Part shown: positions 8,323 through 17,015 of the stretch, one piece after another | How positions within the stretch are numbered: the stretch's first letter is position 1 | Layout: every line of letters begins with the position of its first letter | Origin: Microvirga arsenatis | GTDB lineage: Bacteria > Pseudomonadota > Alphaproteobacteria > Rhizobiales > Beijerinckiaceae | Length of the DNA: 64,000 nucleotides | NCBI RefSeq assembly: GCF_009910705.1 | Contig: NZ_JAAAXJ010000004.1 | Span: 186,001 to 250,000 of the forward strand | Direction: 5' to 3' | Made by a program: the position numbers and the translations under genes | Notes under the pieces: model-generated | Database searches by the model: none | Told to the model about the DNA's origin: nothing | What the model saw: the letters and a program-made list of their open reading frames with translations, nothing else

Positions 8323-9954
8323 TTATTCCAGCTCGCCGATGGCGCTCTCCACCGCCTCGACGACGGCACCCGACCGCACGAGCTCGAGTGCCTGGCGCAT
8401 CTCGGTGGCGTACCAGCGGTCGCCCTCGAGGGCCGGCGGAATGACGGCGCGAATCGCCTCCATCGCGGCGCGCGAGCCCCTGCCCAGCGGGTAATCGCCG
8501 GCAAGCGGCTCCACGAGGGTCAGCGCCTGCGCCGCCATCAGCAGCTCGCCCGCCACGATCTGCTCCACGTTCTCGACGATCGTGCGCGCCTTGCGGCCGC
8601 ACCAGGTGGAGTTGGAGATGTGATCCTCCGCGTTGGACTTGCCGGGGATCGAGTCGACGGAGCCCGGTGTCGCCAATCCGCGATTTTCCATGACCAGCGC
8701 CGATAGGGAGCACTGCACCGTGGCGAAGCCCGTGTTGAGGCCGCGCTTGCCGGCGAGCAGGTTGCGCGGCAACCCGTAGGACATGGTGGGATCGATGAGG
8801 CGCGCAAGGCGCCGCTCGGAAATCGTGCCGAGATCCGCCATGGCGATGGCGAGGAAGTCCATGGCCTGCGCCATGTACTGCCCGTGGAAGTGCCCGCCCG
8901 AAATCGACACGTAGCCGCCCTGCCCGTCATCGAAGATGAGCGGGTTGTCGGTGGCGGAGTTCATCTCGGTGCCGACGATGCGCTCCACGTATTCCACCGC
9001 CTCGATCACGGGCCCGTGGACCTGGGGCGTGCAGCGCAGGGAATAGACGTCCTGCACGCGGGGAGAGGCGGGCTGGCCCGGCTGGCGCGGCTCGTCGGGG
9101 AAGACGATGTCGCGCGCGGCTTGCGAGCAGCGCTTCGTGCCGTCCAGGATGCGCAGGAGATTGCGGGCGACCCTGGCCTGGCCGGGATGCGGACGCGCCC
9201 TGTGCACGCGCGGATCGAAGGCGGCGAGCTCGCCGCGCATCGCTTCGAGCGACAGGCACATGGCGATGTCGGCATGCTTCAGGATGCGCCGCGCATCATG
9301 GGTGGCGAGGGCGGCCAGCGCGAGGGAGGTGGTCGAGCCGTTGATGAGCGCGGAGGCATCCTTGGCGCCGAGCTCGAAATCGGGATCGAAGCCTGCCATG
9401 CGGATGGCCTCGCGGGCCGGCATGACGCGGCCCCGGTAGATCATCTCGGCCTCCTCGAAGCCGCACACGGCTCCCGCCATGTGCGCGAGCGGCGCGAGAT
9501 CGCCCGAGGCGCCGACCGAGCCCTTCTGCGGGATCACCGGGTGCAGGCCGGCATTGAGGAAGGCGAGGAGCCGCTCGACGAGTTCGACCCGCGGACCGGA
9601 ATAGTTCGACGCGAAGGCATTGGCGCGCAGGAGCATCATCGCCCGCGTCACGTCCTCGGCGAAAGGCTCACCGACGCCGGTGGCATGGGCATAGACGGTC
9701 TTGCGCTGGTAGGCGGCCATGTCGGCGATCAGCACGCGCTGGTCCTTGAACAGGCCGACACCGGTGTTGAAGGCATACATGAGCGGCGCGTCGTCATGCA
9801 TCCAGGTGCGGTCGATATAGTCCCGCGTCGCCGCGATCCGCTCGCGCGCCTCGGGAGCGAGGGCGGCCTGCGCGAAGGCCCCTTGCGCATCCCGGCGCGC
9901 CACGCGCACCACGTCCTGAATGCCGAGTGTGGCTCCGTCGAGCTTGACCGTCAT
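8323..9954 (-). CDS. Aromatic amino acid / histidine ammonia-lyase (MIO enzyme)
   Basis: A 543-residue lyase of the HAL/PAL family, which eliminates ammonia from histidine, phenylalanine or tyrosine. The self-made MIO cofactor triad Ala-Ser-Gly is at residues 149-151 in GSVGASGDLAPLAHMA. Other family residues are present: the catalytic Tyr in MYAFNTGVG, YAHATGVGEPF, YSLRCTPQVHG, SATDNPLIF and HFHGQ. It is about 30 residues longer than typical HutH and the C-terminal third differs (NSTWCGRKARTIVENVEQIV), and no other hut gene is nearby, so histidine is not assured as substrate. The region upstream holds a strong promoter with a LexA-like box about 340 bases before the ATG. Confidence 0.85.
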   Translation of the reverse strand: MTVKLDGATLGIQDVVRVARRDAQGAFAQAALAPEARERIAATRDYIDRTWMHDDAPLMYAFNTGVGLFKDQRVLIADMAAYQRKTVYAHATGVGEPFAEDVTRAMMLLRANAFASNYSGPRVELVERLLAFLNAGLHPVIPQKGSVGASGDLAPLAHMAGAVCGFEEAEMIYRGRVMPAREAIRMAGFDPDFELGAKDASALINGSTTSLALAALATHDARRILKHADIAMCLSLEAMRGELAAFDPRVHRARPHPGQARVARNLLRILDGTKRCSQAARDIVFPDEPRQPGQPASPRVQDVYSLRCTPQVHGPVIEAVEYVERIVGTEMNSATDNPLIFDDGQGGYVSISGGHFHGQYMAQAMDFLAIAMADLGTISERRLARLIDPTMSYGLPRNLLAGKRGLNTGFATVQCSLSALVMENRGLATPGSVDSIPGKSNAEDHISNSTWCGRKARTIVENVEQIVAGELLMAAQALTLVEPLAGDYPLGRGSRAAMEAIRAVIPPALEGDRWYATEMRQALELVRSGAVVEAVESAIGELE

Positions 9955-10129
9955 CGCTGTTCCTCACGTTGGAGAAGAAGGGATACCGGGGCTTCCTCCG
10001 CGGTGCAACCGCCGCCGAGGACGCGCCTGTCCCAGATCCAGCGCCTTCGGGCCCGCAGCGTGAGCTGCGAGCCGTCGGGTTTGCTCGAGGGTGGCGCTTG
10101 GGGCAGCCCGGCTCGATGGGTGGTGGTGT

Positions 10130-10297
10130 GGATGGAAGAGCCGGACGGCCTCTTCGCGCACGGTTCTTTTCAGGCGGACCTGGAACAGGCCAGGGTCGGC
10201 CTCCCGCGACCACAGGGGTGCGAGCCCTGCGGCGGGACCGTGCCTGCTCCCACACTGCGACGCCTCGCGAGCGCGCCCCTCGACAGGAGCAGATCTA
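10130..10297 (-). ncRNA. Candidate structured small RNA or long structured leader
   Basis: Transcription from the promoter at 10305-10333 would give an RNA starting near 10296. Four stem-loops can be drawn by hand: CTGCTCC with GGAGCAG; GCACGGT with ACCGTGC closing a junction; inside it CCCGC/GCGGG extended by CGCAGGG/CCCTGTG, and AGGC...GACC-CTGG/CCAGGTC...GCCT; then GAAGA/TCTTC with GCC/GGC. No convincing start codon with ribosome site lies here. It could be a free small RNA or the 5' leader of the ammonia-lyase gene that starts at 9954. I do not recognise a known family. Confidence 0.35.
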
Positions 10298-10304
10298 AGA
10301 CAAC

Positions 10305-10348
10305 GATATAGCCGAGCTTGCAGCACCTGTCAAGAACAAAGTAAGAAC
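10305..10348 (-). promoter_or_regulatory. Strong sigma-70 promoter overlapped by a LexA-like box
   Basis: On the minus strand CTTGAC and CTATAT are separated by exactly 17 bases (-35 TTGACA at 10333-10328, -10 TATATC at 10310-10305), the best rhizobial housekeeping consensus. Overlapping the -35 region is GTTC-N7-GTTC (10348-10345 and 10337-10334), the alphaproteobacterial LexA operator pattern. A repressor bound there would block the promoter. LexA control is an inference. Confidence 0.6.
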
Positions 10349-10382
10349 ATTGCACAGGCCCACGCCTCGCCCGCACCCGCCA

Positions 10383-10404
10383 CCCTCTCCCGCACAGGGG
10401 AGGG
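10383..10404. repeat. Single REP-like hairpin
   Basis: CCCTCTCC and GGGGAGGG enclose a 6-base loop. It resembles the first stem of the repeats at 993, 1443, 16821 and 16951 but lacks a second hairpin. It lies in the 5' region of metX, about 150 bases before the start codon. The rest of the 9955-10552 gap outside the ncRNA candidate shows no gene. Confidence 0.45.
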
Positions 10405-10552
10405 CATACCGCCACATCCTGCACCCGATCCCGGATCGGCTGCGCCGTCCGCGGTGACACCCTCAGGTCGTGGCAGGGGCGTCATGCGCGTTGACGCGGC
10501 GGACCCTGGGCAGTACCGATTGTTCGAAAGAACGAACATTTCCGTTGAAAGC

Positions 10553-11722
10553 ATGCAATCCGCTTCCCTGTCCTCCGAACCGCGAAGCCAGGCCGACGAT
10601 CCGTCGAGCCTGGTGATGCGCTTTGGCGCGGACGAGCCCCTGATGATGGATTCCGGCGTGGCGCTGGCTCCCTGGCAGATCGCCTACCAGACCTACGGCA
10701 CCCTCAATGCGGAGAAGTCGAACGCGGTGCTGATCTGCCATGCGCTCACCGGCGACCAGCACGTGGCGAACGACAACCCGGTGACGGGCAAGCCCGGCTG
10801 GTGGCTGACCATGGTCGGGCCGGGACGGCCGGTGGACACCGACCGCTTCTTCGTGATCTGCGCCAACGTGATCGGCGGCTGCATGGGCACCACGGGCCCG
10901 GCCTCCACCGATCCCGCCACGGGGCGGCCCTATGCCCTCGACTTTCCCGTGGTCACCATCCGCGACATGGTGCGGGCGCAGGCCGCCCTCGTCGACCGGC
11001 TCGGCATCGAAAAGCTCTTTTGCGTCGTGGGCGGCTCCATGGGCGGCATGCAGGTGCTGCAATGGGCAGCGAGCTATCCGGACCGGGTCTTTTCGGCGCT
11101 TCCCATCGCCACCGCAGCCCGCCACTCGGCCCAGAACATCGCCTTCCACGAGGTCGGCCGCCAAGCGGTGATGGCCGATCCCGAGTGGCGCGGCGGACGC
11201 TACCTCACGGAGGGCACGCGCCCCTCCAAGGGCCTCGCCGTCGCCCGCATGGGCGCGCACATCACCTATCTCTCGGAGGTGGCCCTGCACCGGAAGTTCG
11301 GGCGCAACTTCCAGGACCGGGCGGCTCCCACCTTCTCCTTCGACGCGGATTTCCAGATCGAGAGCTACCTGCGCTACCAGGGCATCTCCTTCGTGGAGCG
11401 CTTCGACGCCAACTCCTATCTCTACGTCACCCGGGCGATGGATTATTTCGACCTCGCGGCGGAGCATGGCGGCTCGCTGGCCAAGGCCTTCAAGGGCACG
11501 CCCACCCGCTTCTGCGTGATCTCCTTCACCTCCGACTGGCTCTTCCCCACCTCGGATTCGCGCGCCATCGTCCATGCGCTCAACGCCGCGGCGGCCTCCG
11601 TGGCCTTCGTGGAGGTGGAGAGCGACAAGGGCCACGACGCCTTCCTGCTCGACGAGCCGGAGATGTTCGCCGCCGCGCGGGGCTTCATCGACGCGGCGGC
11701 GCGGGTGCGGGGGATCGCATGA
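10553..11722 (+). CDS. metX: Homoserine O-acetyltransferase
   Basis: A 389-residue alpha/beta-hydrolase-fold enzyme that acetylates homoserine with acetyl-CoA in methionine synthesis. It has the typical [10 protein letters not shown] and CHALTGDQH near the N terminus, [14 protein letters not shown], the nucleophile elbow [10 protein letters not shown] (Ser), SDWLFP with the catalytic Asp, and the late GHDAFLL with the catalytic His. The start at 10553 ([10 protein letters not shown]) agrees with family length. An in-frame ATG at 10484 with AGGGG upstream is an alternative that would add 23 residues. The stop overlaps metW. Confidence 0.93.
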   Translation: MQSASLSSEPRSQADDPSSLVMRFGADEPLMMDSGVALAPWQIAYQTYGTLNAEKSNAVLICHALTGDQHVANDNPVTGKPGWWLTMVGPGRPVDTDRFFVICANVIGGCMGTTGPASTDPATGRPYALDFPVVTIRDMVRAQAALVDRLGIEKLFCVVGGSMGGMQVLQWAASYPDRVFSALPIATAARHSAQNIAFHEVGRQAVMADPEWRGGRYLTEGTRPSKGLAVARMGAHITYLSEVALHRKFGRNFQDRAAPTFSFDADFQIESYLRYQGISFVERFDANSYLYVTRAMDYFDLAAEHGGSLAKAFKGTPTRFCVISFTSDWLFPTSDSRAIVHALNAAAASVAFVEVESDKGHDAFLLDEPEMFAAARGFIDAAARVRGIA

Positions 11723-12363
11723 GCCTGCCGACCGCCCTGCCCCTGACCGACACGGCAAACGGCCACCGCCTCGATTTCCTCCTCGTCGCCGACATGGTGG
11801 AGCCGGGCTCCCGCGTGCTCGACGTCGGTTGCGGCGACGGATCGCTGCTCAGTCTGCTTCGCGACCGGAGGGGCGTCGACGGACGCGGAATCGAGATCTC
11901 GCGGGAGGGCGTGAACGCCTGCCTTGCCAAGGGGCTGCCGGTGATCCAGGGGGATGCGGACACGGACCTCGCCGACTATCCGGACGATGCCTTCGACTAC
12001 GTGATCCTGTCCCAGACCATCCAGGCGACGCGCCAGCCGCGCGTGGTGCTGGAGCATCTGCTGCGCATCGGCCGCCGGGCCATCGTGTCCTTCCCCAATT
12101 TCGGCCATTGGCGCGTGCGCACGGACCTGGCGCTGAAGGGCCGGATGCCGGTGACGGAGAACCTGCCCTATTCCTGGTACGACACCCCCAACATCCATTT
12201 CTGCACCATCCGCGACTTCGTGGAGCTGTGCCGGGAGGTGGGCGCGCAGATGGAGAAGGCCGTGGCGCTCAACGCCGGCGGCCAGCCCATGCGGGTGACC
12301 CTGCCCTGGTGGGTGTGGAACCTGCTCGGCGAGCAGGGCGTGTTTTTGCTGAAGCGGCGGTAG
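11719..12363 (+). CDS. metW: Methionine biosynthesis protein MetW
   Basis: A 214-residue class I methyltransferase-fold protein. The SAM-binding-like motif [12 protein letters not shown] is near residue 33, and the MetW hallmarks [24 protein letters not shown] and [15 protein letters not shown] are present. In many proteobacteria MetW pairs with MetX and is needed for its acetyltransferase activity. The ATGA overlap with metX supports that partnership here. Length is normal. Confidence 0.93.
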   Translation: MSLPTALPLTDTANGHRLDFLLVADMVEPGSRVLDVGCGDGSLLSLLRDRRGVDGRGIEISREGVNACLAKGLPVIQGDADTDLADYPDDAFDYVILSQTIQATRQPRVVLEHLLRIGRRAIVSFPNFGHWRVRTDLALKGRMPVTENLPYSWYDTPNIHFCTIRDFVELCREVGAQMEKAVALNAGGQPMRVTLPWWVWNLLGEQGVFLLKRR

Positions 12364-12371
12364 GCCACCCG

Positions 12372-12411
12372 GTGTCATTCCCGGCCGGAGCGAAGGGGAA
12401 GGGGATGACAC
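12372..12411. terminator. Inverted repeat between convergent metW and xerD
   Basis: Arms GTGTCATTCCC (12372-12382) and GGGGATGACAC (12401-12411) pair in 10 of 11 positions around an 18-base loop. It fills most of the 55-base gap between two converging genes, so it may end both transcripts. No T-run is present, so it could also be a dispersed genomic repeat. Confidence 0.45.
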
Positions 12412-12418
12412 GGAAGCG

Positions 12419-13351
12419 CTACCCCTCCCCCTCCGCCAGCGGATGCAGGTCGCGCACCATGCTCTTCAGGCGCTCGTCCAGCACATGGGTGTAGATCTGC
12501 GTGGTCGAGATGTCGGAATGACCCAGCAATTCCTGCACCACCCGCAGGTCCGCCCCGTTCTGGAGCAGGTGGCTGGCGAAGGCGTGGCGCAGCACGTGGG
12601 GGCTGACCCTGTCGGCCCGGATGCCGGCCGCGCCCGCCGCGGCCTTGAGATCGCGGGCGAAGGCTTGGCGGGTGAGATGGCCGCTCTCGCTGTCGGCCGG
12701 GAAGAGCCAGGGGCCCACGGCCTTCTTCTGCTCCTCCAGCAGGGCGAGATAGGCGCGCGCCGCGTCGCGAGCCGCGTCGGTGAGGGGCACCAGCCGCTCC
12801 TTGGCACCCTTGCCGCGCACCACGAGGAACCGATCGCGGGTCCTGGCGGCGCTGCGGGGAAGGGCCACGAGCTCGGAGACGCGCAGGCCCGTGGCGTAGA
12901 GGAGCTCGAGCAGGCAGGCCATGCGGGCGGCCCGCAGGCGCTCGCCCGGCGAGGCCTCGGGGTTCTGCCCGCCCTCGTAGGCCACCTGCAGCAGGCGGTC
13001 CACCTCGGCGACGGAGAGCACCTTGGGCAGCGCCCTGGCCCGCTTCGGCGCGGAAACGGCGGCGGTCGGGTCGGCCGGCGCATAGCCTTCCACGTAGAGG
13101 AACTTGTGGAACTGGCGCACGGCCGAGAGCCGTCGGGCGGCGGAGGAGGCCTTCAGGCCCCGCTCCTCCAGGCTCGCCATGAAGCCCCGGAGCGTGGCCG
13201 AGGTGGCGCTGTCGGGCTGGGATCCCACCTCCTTCAGATAGGCGAGATAGTCCTCGAGGTCGCGGCGGTAGGCGTCGAGCGTGTTCTTGGAGGCGCCGCG
13301 CTCGGCGGCGAGCATGTCGAGGAAGAGGCTGGCGTGGCGCGCGCCGCTCAT
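12419..13351 (-). CDS. xerD: Site-specific tyrosine recombinase XerD
   Basis: A 310-residue recombinase that, with XerC, resolves chromosome dimers at dif. The N-terminal SAM-like core-binding domain (FLDMLAAERGASKNTLDAYR) is followed by the catalytic domain with LLYATGLRVSELV (Arg), VRGKGAKERLVPL (Lys), HVLRHAFASHLL (His and Arg), LLGHSDISTTQIYTHV (His and nucleophile Tyr). It matches the chromosomal Xer family and not phage integrases. The start at 13351 overlaps the stop of a tiny upstream membrane-protein gene. Confidence 0.93.
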   Translation of the reverse strand: MSGARHASLFLDMLAAERGASKNTLDAYRRDLEDYLAYLKEVGSQPDSATSATLRGFMASLEERGLKASSAARRLSAVRQFHKFLYVEGYAPADPTAAVSAPKRARALPKVLSVAEVDRLLQVAYEGGQNPEASPGERLRAARMACLLELLYATGLRVSELVALPRSAARTRDRFLVVRGKGAKERLVPLTDAARDAARAYLALLEEQKKAVGPWLFPADSESGHLTRQAFARDLKAAAGAAGIRADRVSPHVLRHAFASHLLQNGADLRVVQELLGHSDISTTQIYTHVLDERLKSMVRDLHPLAEGEG

Positions 13352-13497
13352 GAAGAGGAAGGCTGGCGCTGGGTGGGCACCGGCACCGTGATCTCGCGCG
13401 GATCGGGATCGACGAGGGTCGCCAGGGCGAACATGGCGGCAAAGCCAAGGCCCGCCAGAACGGCGACGACGAGGAGAAACCGGAAGAGAGTGGGCAC
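13348..13497 (-). CDS. Tiny single-span membrane protein upstream of xerD
   Basis: A 49-residue protein starting with GTG at 13497, preceded by AAGAGG about 9 bases upstream. It has one hydrophobic segment (FRFLLVVAVLAGLGFAAMFA) and a short hydrophilic tail ending in QRQPSSS. Its stop overlaps the xerD start codon, so the two are coupled. The function is unknown. Confidence 0.6.
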   Translation of the reverse strand: MPTLFRFLLVVAVLAGLGFAAMFALATLVDPDPREITVPVPTQRQPSSS

Positions 13498-13711
13498 CTG
13501 AGCCTCTTGATGCGTTGACCCGCTAGAACCATGCCACGGCCCCGAAGGCAAGTCCCTCTCACCGGTTAAGTTTTCGAGGGATTGGGGAATAACGGCCTTG
13601 TGACAGGGCGCCGCGCCCCGCCGGCGCCCGGTGCGGGGCGTGCGGCTCCGGCTCTCGCCGAGGCGGCCCAGCGGGCCCGGGGATGCGCCTTGAGGATGGG
13701 CGCCGGATGAT

Positions 13712-13736
13712 CCCAAAAGTGCATTCCACTTTCGGG
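13712..13736. repeat. Intergenic palindrome upstream of aroK
   Basis: CCCAAAAGTG and CACTTTCGGG pair in 9 of 10 positions around CATTC. The sequence ends 23 bases before the aroK start codon. Its look (GATCCCAAAAGTGCATTCCA, then a GATGCTCTA end) recalls dispersed intergenic palindromes common in Hyphomicrobiales. It will be transcribed in the aroK leader. The rest of the 13498-13759 gap is GC-rich and shows no gene. Confidence 0.5.
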
Positions 13737-13759
13737 CCCGATGCTCTACGACATGGGAC

Positions 13760-14392
13760 ATGAACACAATCAGCCGCTTCAATCCGCTCGGTGAAGCAGG
13801 CGGGCAAGACCAGGCAAGCCAGCGCGGCCACCCCATCAGCCGCCAGCTCGGCACGCGATCGCTCGTGCTCGTCGGGCTCATGGGCGCCGGCAAGAGCACG
13901 GTGGGCCGCCGGCTCGCGCAGATGCTCAAGCTTCCCTTCCGCGATGCCGACCACGAGATCGAGGCTGCGGCCGGCATGTCGATCCCCGAGATCTTCGCGG
14001 TTCACGGCGAGGAGCACTTTCGCGACGGCGAGCGCCGCGTGATCGCCCGCCTGCTGCAGGAGGGCCCCATCGTGCTCGCCACCGGCGGCGGCGCCTTCAT
14101 GAACGAGGAGACCCGGAGCCGCATCGCCGAGCGCGGAGTCTCGATCTGGCTCAAGGCCGACCTCGACATCCTCATGCGCCGCGTCCGCAAGCGCTCGACC
14201 CGCCCGCTGCTGCAGAACCCCGACCCGGAGGGAACCATGCGCCGCCTCATGGAGCAGCGCTACCCGGTCTACGCCACGGCGGACATCACCGTCGATTCCC
14301 ACGAGGCCCCCCACGACCGGGTGGTGGCCGAGATCATCGAGACCCTCGGTCAATGGTTCGCCCGCGAAAGGCAGGGGAAAGCGGGAGCATGA
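13760..14392 (+). CDS. aroK: Shikimate kinase
   Basis: A 210-residue P-loop kinase that phosphorylates shikimate in aromatic amino acid synthesis. It has a Walker A motif VGLMGAGKST (residues about 38-46), the shikimate-binding FRDADHEIE, GGGAFM, and the adenine-lid STRPLL. An N-terminal extension of about 30 residues precedes the core. It overlaps aroB by ATGA, the usual pairing of shikimate kinase with dehydroquinate synthase. Confidence 0.95.
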   Translation: MNTISRFNPLGEAGGQDQASQRGHPISRQLGTRSLVLVGLMGAGKSTVGRRLAQMLKLPFRDADHEIEAAAGMSIPEIFAVHGEEHFRDGERRVIARLLQEGPIVLATGGGAFMNEETRSRIAERGVSIWLKADLDILMRRVRKRSTRPLLQNPDPEGTMRRLMEQRYPVYATADITVDSHEAPHDRVVAEIIETLGQWFARERQGKAGA

Positions 14393-15519
14393 CGGACCGG
14401 CAGCGCCTCATCACGGTTCCGGTGCCGCTCGGCGAGCGCGCCTACGACATCCTGGTCGGACGCGGCCTGATCGGGTCCGCAGGCGCGCGCATCGCGGCCC
14501 TCGGGGCGCGGGCCGCGGCCATCGTCACCGACGAGCATGTGGGCCCGCTCTATGCCTCGGCCCTGACCGGCGCCCTCGAGGCCCAGGGGCTTCGCACCAC
14601 CCTCGTCGTGCTGCCTCCCGGCGAGGCCACAAAGTCCTATGCCAGCCTGGAGCGGGTCTGCGATGCGGTGCTCGAGGCCAGGATCGAGCGCGGAGACCTG
14701 GTGGTGGCGCTGGGCGGCGGCGTGATCGGGGACCTTGCGGGCTTCGCGGCGGCCGTCGTGCGGCGGGGCGTGCGCTTCGTCCAGGTGCCCACCACCCTGC
14801 TCTCGCAGGTGGATTCCTCGGTGGGCGGCAAGACCGGCATCAACTCGCGCCACGGCAAGAACCTCGTCGGCGCCTTCCACCAGCCGAGCCTGGTGCTCGC
14901 CGACACGGCCCTTCTCGACACGCTTCCCGCCCGCGAGATGCGCGCGGGCTATGCGGAGGTGGCGAAATACGGCCTCATCGACGACGCCCGCTTCTTCGCC
15001 TGGTGCGAGGCCAACTGGCAGGGCATCTTCGCCGGCGGCCCGGAGCGCGACGAGGCCGTGGCGCAGAGCTGCCGCGCCAAGGCGGCCGTGGTGGTGCGCG
15101 ACGAGCACGAGACCGGCGACCGGGCGCTCCTCAATCTCGGCCACACCTTCGGCCATGCGCTCGAAAAGATCACGGCCTACGATTCCGCGCGCCTCGTCCA
15201 CGGCGAGGGGGTCGCCATCGGCCTGGCGTTGGCCTTCCGCTTCTCCGCCTTCCTGGGGCTCTGCCCGCCGGGCGATGCCGAGCGCGTCGAGGCGCACCTG
15301 ACGGCCGCGGGCCTTCCCACGCGTCTGTCCCAGGTTCCGGGCGGCTGCGGCACGGTCGACGAGCTGCTCGCGGCCATGGCCCAGGACAAGAAGGTGAAGG
15401 GCGGCGCCCTCACCTTCATCCTCGCCCGCGGCATCGGGAGAAGCTTCATCGCGCCCGGCATCGAGGCCGGCAAGGTGCGCGCCTTCCTGGACAGCGAGAT
15501 CGGCACGTCACGGACATGA
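14389..15519 (+). CDS. aroB: 3-dehydroquinate synthase
   Basis: A 376-residue NAD- and metal-dependent enzyme that cyclises DAHP to 3-dehydroquinate. It has the NAD-binding GGGVIGDLAGF, VPTTLLSQVDSSVGGKTGIN, and metal ligands in ELRAGYAEV-like REMRAGYAEVAKYG, LNLGHTFGHA and HGEGVAIG. The ATG at 14389 overlaps the aroK stop and its own stop overlaps the next gene, giving a three-gene operon. Confidence 0.96.
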   Translation: MTDRQRLITVPVPLGERAYDILVGRGLIGSAGARIAALGARAAAIVTDEHVGPLYASALTGALEAQGLRTTLVVLPPGEATKSYASLERVCDAVLEARIERGDLVVALGGGVIGDLAGFAAAVVRRGVRFVQVPTTLLSQVDSSVGGKTGINSRHGKNLVGAFHQPSLVLADTALLDTLPAREMRAGYAEVAKYGLIDDARFFAWCEANWQGIFAGGPERDEAVAQSCRAKAAVVVRDEHETGDRALLNLGHTFGHALEKITAYDSARLVHGEGVAIGLALAFRFSAFLGLCPPGDAERVEAHLTAAGLPTRLSQVPGGCGTVDELLAAMAQDKKVKGGALTFILARGIGRSFIAPGIEAGKVRAFLDSEIGTSRT

Positions 15520-16814
15520 TCGAAGACTCCTCCGGCGATCTCTGGTTTGCGGCGGGCGTCGTCGTCCTGTGCCTCCTCCTCTCGGCCTTCTTCTCGGCGG
15601 GGGAGACGGCATTTACCGGCGCCTCGCGCTCCCGCATGCTGGTGCTGGAAAAGGGCGGCGACCGGCGCGCCAGGCTGGTGAACCGCCTGCTCGAGATGCG
15701 AGAGCGCTTCATCGGCACGGTGCTGATCGGCAACAACATCGTCAATATCGGGGTCTCCGCCTTCGCCACCAGCGTGCTGGTGGCGATCTTCGGCGACGAG
15801 GGCGCGATCTACGCCACGATCATCATGTCGGTGCTCGTGATCGTCTTCGCCGAGGTGCTGCCGAAGACGCTCGCGATCTCCTCGCCGGAATCCGTCACCC
15901 TCTTCCTCTCGCGGCCCATGTCCTGGGCGGTGGCGCTTCTGGGTCCGCTCGCCATCGCCATCGAGCGCATGGTGCGCCTCATGCTGCGGCCCTTCGGCAT
16001 CAGGATCGGGGAGAACACGCCGATCCTCTCGGCATCGGAAGAGATCCGCGGCCAGGTGGCCCTGCTGCACAAGGAGGGCGGCGTCGCGAAGGCCGACCGC
16101 GACATGCTGGGCGGCCTGCTCGACCTCAAGGACCTGAGCGTCTCGGAGGTGATGGTCCACCGCACCAAGATGCGCACCATCAACGCGGATCTCTCCTCGG
16201 AGGAGATCGTGCGAGAGGTGCTCTCCTCCCCCTACACGCGCCTGCCGCTCTGGCGCGGCAGCCAGGAGAACATCGTCGGCGTGCTGCACGCCAAGGACCT
16301 GCTGCGGGCCCTCGACGCGGTCGGCGGCGACGCGAGCAAGCTCAAGGTCGAGGCGATCGCGCTGGAGACGTGGTTCGTGCCCGACACCACTTCCCTGCGC
16401 GACCAGCTCAAGGCCTTTCTCGCCCGCAAGACCCACTTCGCCCTCGTGGTCGACGAATACGGCGAGGTGATGGGACTCGTGACCCTGGAGGACATCCTCG
16501 AGGAGATCGTCGGCGACATCAAGGACGAGCACGACCTGTCCGTGCAGGGCGTGCGGCCCCAGCCCAACGGCTCGGTGAACGTGGACGGCTCTGTGCCGAT
16601 CCGCGACCTCAACCGCGCCATGGACTGGAACCTGCCGGACCAGGAGGCCACCACCATCGCCGGCCTCGTGATCCACGAGGCGCAGACCATTCCCGACACG
16701 GGCCAGATCTTCACCTTCCACGGCTTCCGCTTCCAGGTTCTGCGCAAGTCGCGCAACCGGATCATGGCGCTCAAGATCACGCCGCTCGCGCCGGTTCGTG
16801 CGAAGGCGGGATGA
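15516..16814 (+). CDS. CorC/CNNM-type transporter-associated protein (DUF21, CBS pair)
   Basis: A 432-residue inner-membrane protein of the hemolysin C / CorB / CNNM family. Residues about 1-190 form a DUF21 membrane domain (LLLSAFFSAGETAFTGASRS, LIGNNIVNIGVSAFAT). Two CBS domains follow (VSEVMVHRTKM, then FALVVDEYGEVMGLVTLEDI) and a C-terminal CorC_HlyC domain (VNVDGSVPIRDLN). Relatives take part in magnesium or cobalt homeostasis. The ATG at 15516 overlaps the aroB stop. It is not a haemolysin in any direct sense. Confidence 0.9.
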   Translation: MIEDSSGDLWFAAGVVVLCLLLSAFFSAGETAFTGASRSRMLVLEKGGDRRARLVNRLLEMRERFIGTVLIGNNIVNIGVSAFATSVLVAIFGDEGAIYATIIMSVLVIVFAEVLPKTLAISSPESVTLFLSRPMSWAVALLGPLAIAIERMVRLMLRPFGIRIGENTPILSASEEIRGQVALLHKEGGVAKADRDMLGGLLDLKDLSVSEVMVHRTKMRTINADLSSEEIVREVLSSPYTRLPLWRGSQENIVGVLHAKDLLRALDAVGGDASKLKVEAIALETWFVPDTTSLRDQLKAFLARKTHFALVVDEYGEVMGLVTLEDILEEIVGDIKDEHDLSVQGVRPQPNGSVNVDGSVPIRDLNRAMDWNLPDQEATTIAGLVIHEAQTIPDTGQIFTFHGFRFQVLRKSRNRIMALKITPLAPVRAKAG

Positions 16815-16820
16815 TCCTTT

Positions 16821-16870
16821 CCCTCCCCCTTGCGGGGAGGGCGGGCGCGTCAGCGCTCGGGTGGGGGTGG
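16821..16870 (+). repeat. REP-like double-hairpin repeat, left copy of second pair
   Basis: CCCTCCCC (16821-16828) pairs with GGGGAGGG (16834-16841) around CTTGC. A second stem GCGC-GTCA-GCGC is at 16845-16856, followed by GGGTGGGGGTGG. The layout equals that of the copy at 993. Confidence 0.7.
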
Positions 16871-16950
16871 TCAGACCGGGTGAGCGTCAGCCGAGTATGG
16901 CGCTGTATTAACTGCTGCACTCTAACGAGGTTGATGGGCGCTCCGACTTT

Positions 16951-16989
16951 GCGACCCCCACCCTTCATCCCTCCCCGCAACGGGGAGGG
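16951..16989 (-). repeat. REP-like repeat, right copy of second pair (inverted)
   Basis: The stem CCCTCCCC-GCAAC-GGGGAGGG (16969-16989) is preceded by the G-rich tail in reverse complement (CCCCCACCC). The second hairpin is not retained. With 16821-16870 it brackets about 80 bases that hold no gene, between the converging corC-like and hydrolase genes. Confidence 0.65.
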
Positions 16990-17015
16990 AAACACGCTGC
17001 GCCTCTTATCTCACG

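Noticed and set aside
10130..10297. 6S RNA as identity of the structured region
   Set aside because: A GCCCUGCGGCGGG-like stretch on the plus strand recalls the 3' part of 6S RNA, but the region folds into a multi-stem junction rather than one long rod with a central bubble, and the clear promoter is on the other strand.
10405..10552. SAM riboswitch in the metX leader
   Set aside because: I could not find the pseudoknot pattern of SAM-II or the core of other SAM riboswitches. Only a small hairpin and a TGTTCG...CGAACA palindrome (10521-10538) are present.
12419..13351. Integrase of a genomic island
   Set aside because: Sequence and length fit chromosomal XerD, and there is no att repeat or phage gene nearby.
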